The notes below the pieces were generated by a model, which saw only the letters and a list, made by a program, of their open reading frames with translations, had not been told where the DNA came from and ran no database searches. From Erysipelotrichaceae bacterium (GTDB lineage Bacteria > Bacillota_I > Bacilli_A > Erysipelotrichales > Erysipelotrichaceae), in assembly GCA_030533035.1 (NCBI GenBank), contig JAUNJW010000002.1:1-9017 (forward strand): a stretch of 9,017 nucleotides of DNA, written 5' to 3'. Position 1 is the stretch's first letter. Every line of letters begins with the position of its first letter. Positions 5,126 to 9,017 of the stretch are shown here, piece after piece. Position numbers and translations under genes: made by a program.

Positions 5126-5192
5126 AATTGCGCGGCAGTTGCTTTTTCTGTCAATTTGTGAGAAGAAAAGAAATGAATCAGGGGAGGAAGAA

Positions 5193-6548
5193 ATGAGCAG
5201 ATATTTCGGGAACAGGGATTTTATCAGACGGCTGATCATGATCGCGCTGCCGATCGGTCTGCAGTCAGCTGTCACCATGATCGTCAACCTGATTGACACT
5301 GTCATGGTCGGCACCCTCGGGGATATCGCGCTTTCGGCAGTAAATATCTCTTCCCAGTTCCCGTATCTGTATATGACAGTCATCATGGGCATCGCCAACG
5401 CCGGCCTGATCATCGCTTCCCAGGCCTGGGGCAACAGACGGCCGGAAAGAGTGAAGGCGATGCTGTCATTCTGTATCAAGGCGGCGCTTGTGATCAGTGT
5501 CTTCTTCTTTGCGGTTTCCCGCCTGTTCCCGTCCTTTATCATTTCGATCTACACCGACAGTCCGGCAATCATAGAAAGCGGCGCCGTATACCTGAGAATT
5601 CTTTCCTGGACGATGCTGCTGCAGGCAGTGCCGCTGACCGCGGTGATCATCCTCAGGGCGGCCGGTGTCAACCGCCTGGGCTTTACCTCATCCCTGTTTG
5701 CCTGCATCGCCAATGTTTTCTTCAACTGGGTATTCATTTTCGGAAACCTCGGCGCGCCTGCCCTGGGCCTGGCCGGAGCGGCCATCGGAACAGTGCTGGC
5801 AAGAGTGACTGAACTGGCGGTCGTCATCACAGGCATTGCGCGGGATCAGAAGCTGGGCTGGCGCCTTGCGGATATCAGGCTGGGTCTTGACAAAGCGGCC
5901 CGCTCAGATTTCATCCGGATCGGCACCCCGAGCATTATCTCCGAAGTCACCGGCAACCTGAATGTTTCCGCGGCGGCCATGATCACCGGCCGGGTGTCGG
6001 AGTATTACATCGCGGCAAATACCATTGTCCATAACATCTGGACGATTTCCTCGCTGTTCCTGTTCGGCGCGGCGATGGGCGCCAATGTCATGATCGGCCA
6101 TATCATCGGCGCCGGCAATATGGAGGAAGCGGACGAATTCGCCGGATACTTCATTAATATCTCGGCATTGATCGGTCTTGCGGCTGCCATTCTGACCCGG
6201 CTGATCGCGCCGGTGATCACCGGCTTCTTCAATGTGTCGGCGGAAACGATTGCCACGGCGGCGCAGCTGACCAGGGCAGCCGGCATCGCTGTCTTCTTCC
6301 TGAGCATGCAGATGATCCTGACAAAGGGAGTTCTCAGGGGCGGCGGCCAGGCGGCGGCAGTCACGAGAGTCGATCTGCTGACATGCTGGCTGATCAACAT
6401 CCCTGCCGGTTTCCTTGTCGCCCTGGTGCTCAGGCTGGATCCTTTCTGGATCTATCTGAGTCTGCGGATTGACTACATTCTCAAGACAGTCTGGGCTGTC
6501 TGGAAAATCAAAAAGACGGACTGGATCATCCGTCTCAATGTTGATTAA
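5193..6548 (+). CDS. MATE family multidrug/cation antiporter
   Basis: The 451-residue membrane protein has the length, hydrophobicity and two-fold repeat of the MATE exporters, which expel cationic drugs or metabolites using a Na+ or H+ gradient. The N-terminal repeat opens with LIMIALPIGLQSAVTMIVNL (14-33) and DTVMVGTLGD (35-44). The family's mid-helix signature NWVFIFG (178-184) is followed by GLAGAAIGTVLAR (192-204). The second repeat starts near 240 with a matching IRIGTPSIISEV. About twelve membrane helices are expected. The start at 5193 follows GGGGAGG at 5181-5187; in-frame upstream residues beginning near 5139 lack the family pattern. A tiny reading frame (5173-5196) ends on this ATG but is probably incidental. 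The last codons also carry the terminator of the opposing gene, and the stop overlaps that gene's stop. Substrate is unknown. Confidence 0.93.
   Translation: MSRYFGNRDFIRRLIMIALPIGLQSAVTMIVNLIDTVMVGTLGDIALSAVNISSQFPYLYMTVIMGIANAGLIIASQAWGNRRPERVKAMLSFCIKAALVISVFFFAVSRLFPSFIISIYTDSPAIIESGAVYLRILSWTMLLQAVPLTAVIILRAAGVNRLGFTSSLFACIANVFFNWVFIFGNLGAPALGLAGAAIGTVLARVTELAVVITGIARDQKLGWRLADIRLGLDKAARSDFIRIGTPSIISEVTGNLNVSAAAMITGRVSEYYIAANTIVHNIWTISSLFLFGAAMGANVMIGHIIGAGNMEEADEFAGYFINISALIGLAAAILTRLIAPVITGFFNVSAETIATAAQLTRAAGIAVFFLSMQMILTKGVLRGGGQAAAVTRVDLLTCWLINIPAGFLVALVLRLDPFWIYLSLRIDYILKTVWAVWKIKKTDWIIRLNVD
6504..6535 (-). terminator. Minus-strand terminator inside the MATE coding sequence
   Basis: Read on the minus strand, AGACGGA (6535-6529) and TCCGTCT (6520-6514) form a perfect 7-bp stem around an 8-base loop, followed by TTTTGATTTTCC. 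It ends transcripts of the phosphoesterase gene ten bases after its stop codon. On the plus strand the same bases encode residues 437-448 of the MATE protein. Confidence 0.75.
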
Positions 6549-7606
6549 AATGGAATGCGCAGCCTGTTTTCCGGAAGTCTGTCTTCCGCCAGCAGGCTCC
6601 GGATCCAGTTACTCCAGATTCCTTCGCCAAGGGAAGCCATCGTCTGCTCATAGCCTGGCATTGCCCTGATTCTGTCCCTCTGGTCATACAGTTCTGAATT
6701 GTTATGGGCTTTATTGAAAGCCGTCAGAACTGCCATCATTTCATCCCTGTCATAGCGGCTGTTTTCCAGAAGTTTTTCGAAAACAGCTTTTTTTGATTCT
6801 TCCGCCCGGCGGTCAGTCTCGGCGATATTTTCAGCCAGGAGGCCTTCAAATTTCAGGCGGTGCAGGGAGTAATCCGCATTATGGTCAGTGATGGTCAGAA
6901 GACCGTACTGATGGGATCCGTCTGCCGGCATCGGCACAGCGGCTTCATAAAGATTGCCGCTGCGGTATATGGCAGCGTCATGCTGGTGGCCGCAGAAGGC
7001 AAGTCTGACGCCGTGTTCCTGCAGCAGGGGAAGAACCGTATCCGGCTGCAGACAGTAGAATTCCTTTCTGACCTGCCAGCCGTCCGCGATCAGCGAGTGA
7101 TGGGAAAGAAAGACCGGCCGCAGATGATCCGCCGCTGCTGTATCCAGCTGTTTCTTCAGCCACCGGATTGTTTCGGGTCTGAGCACGCCGCAGGCAGATC
7201 TTCCGCTTTCATGATCATCCACTGCCAGAAACAGCACATCCCTGATCCGTCTGGCGAAGCTGAAGGAGAATGGATCCCTGTCATCCGGGTTCATGAGCGG
7301 AAAAAGAAGTTCCTCATAGTATTTTTCAGGACCGCAGTCAAAATCATGGTTGCCAGGAATCATGATCAGTTCAATGCCCTGGCGCACCAGCGGCAGAAGA
7401 TACTCTTTCAGTTTCAGGACATCCGCATATCTCCCGCCGTTTGTATTGTCTCCCAGAACGATCAGAAGATCCGGTTTCAGTTCCGTGACCTGCGCAAAAA
7501 AGGCCCGCATGATTTCCGGCTGGTATTCCAGGGCCGGTACCACGGCGGCGGATCTGCCGGAAGAAACGCTCAGATGAAAGTCGGATGTCAGGACTGCCTT
7601 GATCAT
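6545..7606 (-). CDS. Calcineurin-like metallophosphoesterase
   Basis: The 353-residue protein carries the complete di-metal signature of the calcineurin-like phosphoesterase superfamily: SDFH (8-11), GDN (52-54), GNHD (85-88), SHH (168-170) and GHQH (206-209). It should hydrolyse a phosphoester bond, but the substrate (nucleotide, phosphoprotein, nucleic acid or lipid) cannot be read from the motifs. There is no signal peptide or membrane segment, so it is probably cytoplasmic. Residues 210-250 complete the fold, and about 100 residues after that form a helical C-terminal region (256-345) of unknown role. The start at 7606 is fixed by the family motif beginning at residue 4 (AVLTSDFHL). No ribosome binding site precedes it; the -10 box ends six bases before the ATG, suggesting a leaderless mRNA. 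It converges on the MATE gene with a 4-base overlap. Confidence 0.9.
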   Translation of the reverse strand: MIKAVLTSDFHLSVSSGRSAAVVPALEYQPEIMRAFFAQVTELKPDLLIVLGDNTNGGRYADVLKLKEYLLPLVRQGIELIMIPGNHDFDCGPEKYYEELLFPLMNPDDRDPFSFSFARRIRDVLFLAVDDHESGRSACGVLRPETIRWLKKQLDTAAADHLRPVFLSHHSLIADGWQVRKEFYCLQPDTVLPLLQEHGVRLAFCGHQHDAAIYRSGNLYEAAVPMPADGSHQYGLLTITDHNADYSLHRLKFEGLLAENIAETDRRAEESKKAVFEKLLENSRYDRDEMMAVLTAFNKAHNNSELYDQRDRIRAMPGYEQTMASLGEGIWSNWIRSLLAEDRLPENRLRIPF

Positions 7607-7612
7607 GAGTCC

Positions 7613-7621
7613 ATCATATCA
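7613..7621 (-). promoter_or_regulatory. Extended -10 promoter of the phosphoesterase gene; predicted leaderless start
   Basis: On the minus strand TGATATGAT gives -10 TATGAT (7618-7613) with a TG extension. No recognisable -35 box exists, since that position falls in the preceding terminator hairpin. Only six bases separate the -10 from the ATG at 7606, so the predicted start site is the A of the ATG. Confidence 0.6.
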
Positions 7622-7642
7622 AAAAACCGCCGGAGCGGTTTT
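7621..7642 (-). terminator. Terminator of the second MATE gene
   Basis: Read on the minus strand, AAAACCGC (7642-7635) and GCGGTTTT (7630-7623) form an 8-bp stem around a TCCG loop, with two further Ts. It begins four bases after the stop codon at 7647. The last T of the run starts the TG-extended -10 of the phosphoesterase gene. A matching A-run and T-run make it usable on the plus strand too. Confidence 0.82.
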
Positions 7643-7646
7643 AAGT

Positions 7647-9017
7647 TCAGACAGACGCGACCAGATTGTTGATCCAGACGCCTTTTTCAACAAGAATCAT
7701 CCCGAAAACAGCCTTGATCAGATCGGCGGCGCTGACAAAGAAGACGATCATGACAACCGGCAGGCTGGTGAAACGGGACAGCACCAGGGCGACGGTCCAT
7801 GAGACCAGGCAGGTGAACACACTGTCGGAAAGGAAGGTGATCAGGGTTTTGCCGCCGCAGCGCAGGGTGAAGTAGGTGGCGTTGCATACGGTAATGACCG
7901 GCATCATCAGGCCGGCGATCCGCAGCAGTGAGGCAGCGGTTCTTCTGACCGTATCGGTCGTGTTGTAGACCATCGGAAACAGCGGCGCGCTGAGGATCAT
8001 GACCAGGCCGGTCAGAATACTGAGCAGTATGGAGAAGACAATCAGCTTCCGGTCAGTGTCAGCGGCTTCTGCCGGTTTGCCGGCGCCGAGCAGCTGGCCG
8101 ACTATGATGCCGATGGCCGAGCCCATGCCCATGCAGACAATCAGGAACAGATTGTTGACCGTGGAGTAAATGTTGCAGGCAGCCACCGCGTCCAGGCCGC
8201 GGGTGGAATAGCACTGGCTGATGCCGGCAATGCCGAGCGACCAGAGCAGTTCATTGAATACCAGGGGCGTTCCCTTGAGCGCCACCTTAGCCAGCAGCGG
8301 TCCGGGAATGCTGAAATTCCTGAAGACGCCGCTGAAATATGTCTTGGTATTTCTTGACTGGAATGCCTTGATGATCAGCCAGATCATTTCGGCAAACCGG
8401 GAGATCACCGTCGCGGCCGCGGCGCCCAGGATCCCGAGTTTCGGAAATCCGAAGTGGCCGAAGATCAGCAGCCAGTTGAAGACAAAGTTGATGGCGACAG
8501 CCGCGAAGCTGGCCCGCATCGGAAGAACCGTGTCGCCGTCATCGCGCATCGTGGAGGCGATGGCCTGGGATATGACAAAGGGGACAAGCCCCGCCAGCAT
8601 GATCATCAGATACTCTCTGCTGCAGTTAAGCGTATAGGCAATTTCCGCCGGATCATTGAGATCCGGATTGAGATACAGCGAGATCAGCTGATCGGCCCGC
8701 AGCAGGAAGATGAGGGACGCAAGCGCCGACGCCGCCAGGACAATCAGCAGCTTGAGCCGCAGGCAGTTTCTGACCCCCTCGGTGTCTTTTCGCCCGGCGT
8801 ACTGGGCGGAAAAGATGCCGGCGGCATTGACGCAGCCGAAGATTGTCAGGTTGAAGATGAACAGCAGCTGGTTGGCAATCGAGACGCCCGACATCTCAAG
8901 CGTGCCGACCTGGCCGATCATTATATTGTCCAGAAGGCTGACAAAACTGGTGACGGCATTCTGCAGCATAACCGGCACAGCCACGTGAAGAACCCGGACA
9001 TAAAAGTCCGGTCCGGC
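7647..9017 (-). CDS. MATE family exporter, second copy (start outside window)
   Basis: The visible 456 residues form a nearly complete MATE antiporter. The frame stays open to the right edge; the GTG at 8984 is an internal Val, since upstream in-frame residues DFYVRVLHVAVPVMLQN match the usual family opening, so only a short N-terminal piece is missing. DNIMIGQVGTLEMSG and the mid-helix signature FNWLLIFGHFGFPKLG followed by GAAAATVISR are clear, and the second repeat begins with LLAKVALKGTPLVFNE. It should have about twelve membrane helices. The sequence differs considerably from the first MATE protein in the window, so the two are not a recent duplication and probably have different substrates. 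Substrate and regulation are not visible, because the promoter lies beyond the window. Confidence 0.92.
   Translation of the reverse strand, partial: AGPDFYVRVLHVAVPVMLQNAVTSFVSLLDNIMIGQVGTLEMSGVSIANQLLFIFNLTIFGCVNAAGIFSAQYAGRKDTEGVRNCLRLKLLIVLAASALASLIFLLRADQLISLYLNPDLNDPAEIAYTLNCSREYLMIMLAGLVPFVISQAIASTMRDDGDTVLPMRASFAAVAINFVFNWLLIFGHFGFPKLGILGAAAATVISRFAEMIWLIIKAFQSRNTKTYFSGVFRNFSIPGPLLAKVALKGTPLVFNELLWSLGIAGISQCYSTRGLDAVAACNIYSTVNNLFLIVCMGMGSAIGIIVGQLLGAGKPAEAADTDRKLIVFSILLSILTGLVMILSAPLFPMVYNTTDTVRRTAASLLRIAGLMMPVITVCNATYFTLRCGGKTLITFLSDSVFTCLVSWTVALVLSRFTSLPVVMIVFFVSAADLIKAVFGMILVEKGVWINNLVASV

Noticed and set aside
5173..5196. Seven-codon reading frame (MNQGRKK) ending with a TGA that overlaps the MATE start codon
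   Set aside because: Its possible ribosome binding site is weak, the codons mostly encode the purine-rich ribosome binding site of MATE itself, and no stalling-type motif is visible. It is probably incidental.
6860..7672. 270-residue plus-strand open frame opposite the phosphoesterase
   Set aside because: It is the antisense shadow of a gene with all family motifs, has no ribosome binding site and encodes no recognisable domain.
8995..9012. Inverted repeat CCGGAC / GTCCGG near the right edge
   Set aside because: It lies inside the coding sequence of the second MATE gene with no T-run or start site nearby, so it is more likely chance in GC-rich codons.
1..9017. Mobile element, prophage, toxin-antitoxin or CRISPR structures
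   Set aside because: No transposase, integrase, terminal inverted repeats, repeat-spacer arrays or paired small toxin genes were found. The small proteins have housekeeping-type neighbours.

Overview
The window looks like ordinary chromosome from a Gram-positive bacterium of the Bacillota. It has roughly half G+C content, consensus AAGGAGG-type ribosome binding sites, and promoters of the sigma-A type. The RNA polymerase delta subunit (rpoE) occurs in Bacilli in the broad sense and in Erysipelotrichia. Delta together with this base composition and two MATE exporters fits an Erysipelotrichaceae-like gut organism best, but the taxonomic guess is an inference. I see no phage, transposon, CRISPR, rRNA or tRNA sequence.

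Layout. Bases 1-68 hold the last codons of a plus-strand gene, closed by a terminator shared with the minus-strand rpoE gene, which has a textbook promoter of its own. A 49-residue zinc-ribbon protein follows on the minus strand. Next comes a minus-strand operon (930-1610) of ribosomal protein S21 (rpsU), a 78-residue zinc-ribbon protein and an 88-residue acidic helical protein. These genes are joined by a one-base overlap and a one-base gap. A divergent promoter region (1611-1854) separates this operon from a plus-strand series: a small two-helix membrane protein with a charged coiled-coil tail (1855), a membrane-anchored Mrr-type nuclease (2325), a GH13 alpha-glucan hydrolase with an unusual Lys/Pro linker and C-terminal tail (3334), a structured leader ending in a strong terminator (5010-5125), and a MATE exporter (5193). 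The exporter meets a minus-strand calcineurin-like phosphoesterase head-on, and their stop codons share one TTAA. A second MATE exporter, also on the minus strand, runs off the right edge.

How it works together. Most genes look like independent units, not one pathway. Only the rpsU cluster is a clear operon. The most interesting features are regulatory. Two genes (the nuclease and the phosphoesterase) sit directly behind the terminator of the upstream gene, with an extended -10 promoter starting in the terminator's T-run and the ATG only 6-7 bases after the -10 box, so their mRNAs are predicted to be leaderless. The first MATE gene is preceded by a multi-hairpin leader whose pyrimidine loop could pair with its ribosome binding site. 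The phosphoesterase terminator lies inside the coding sequence of the opposing MATE gene. No complete new system is obvious. The best candidates for new biology are the two uncharacterised S21-linked proteins and the membrane-bound nuclease.
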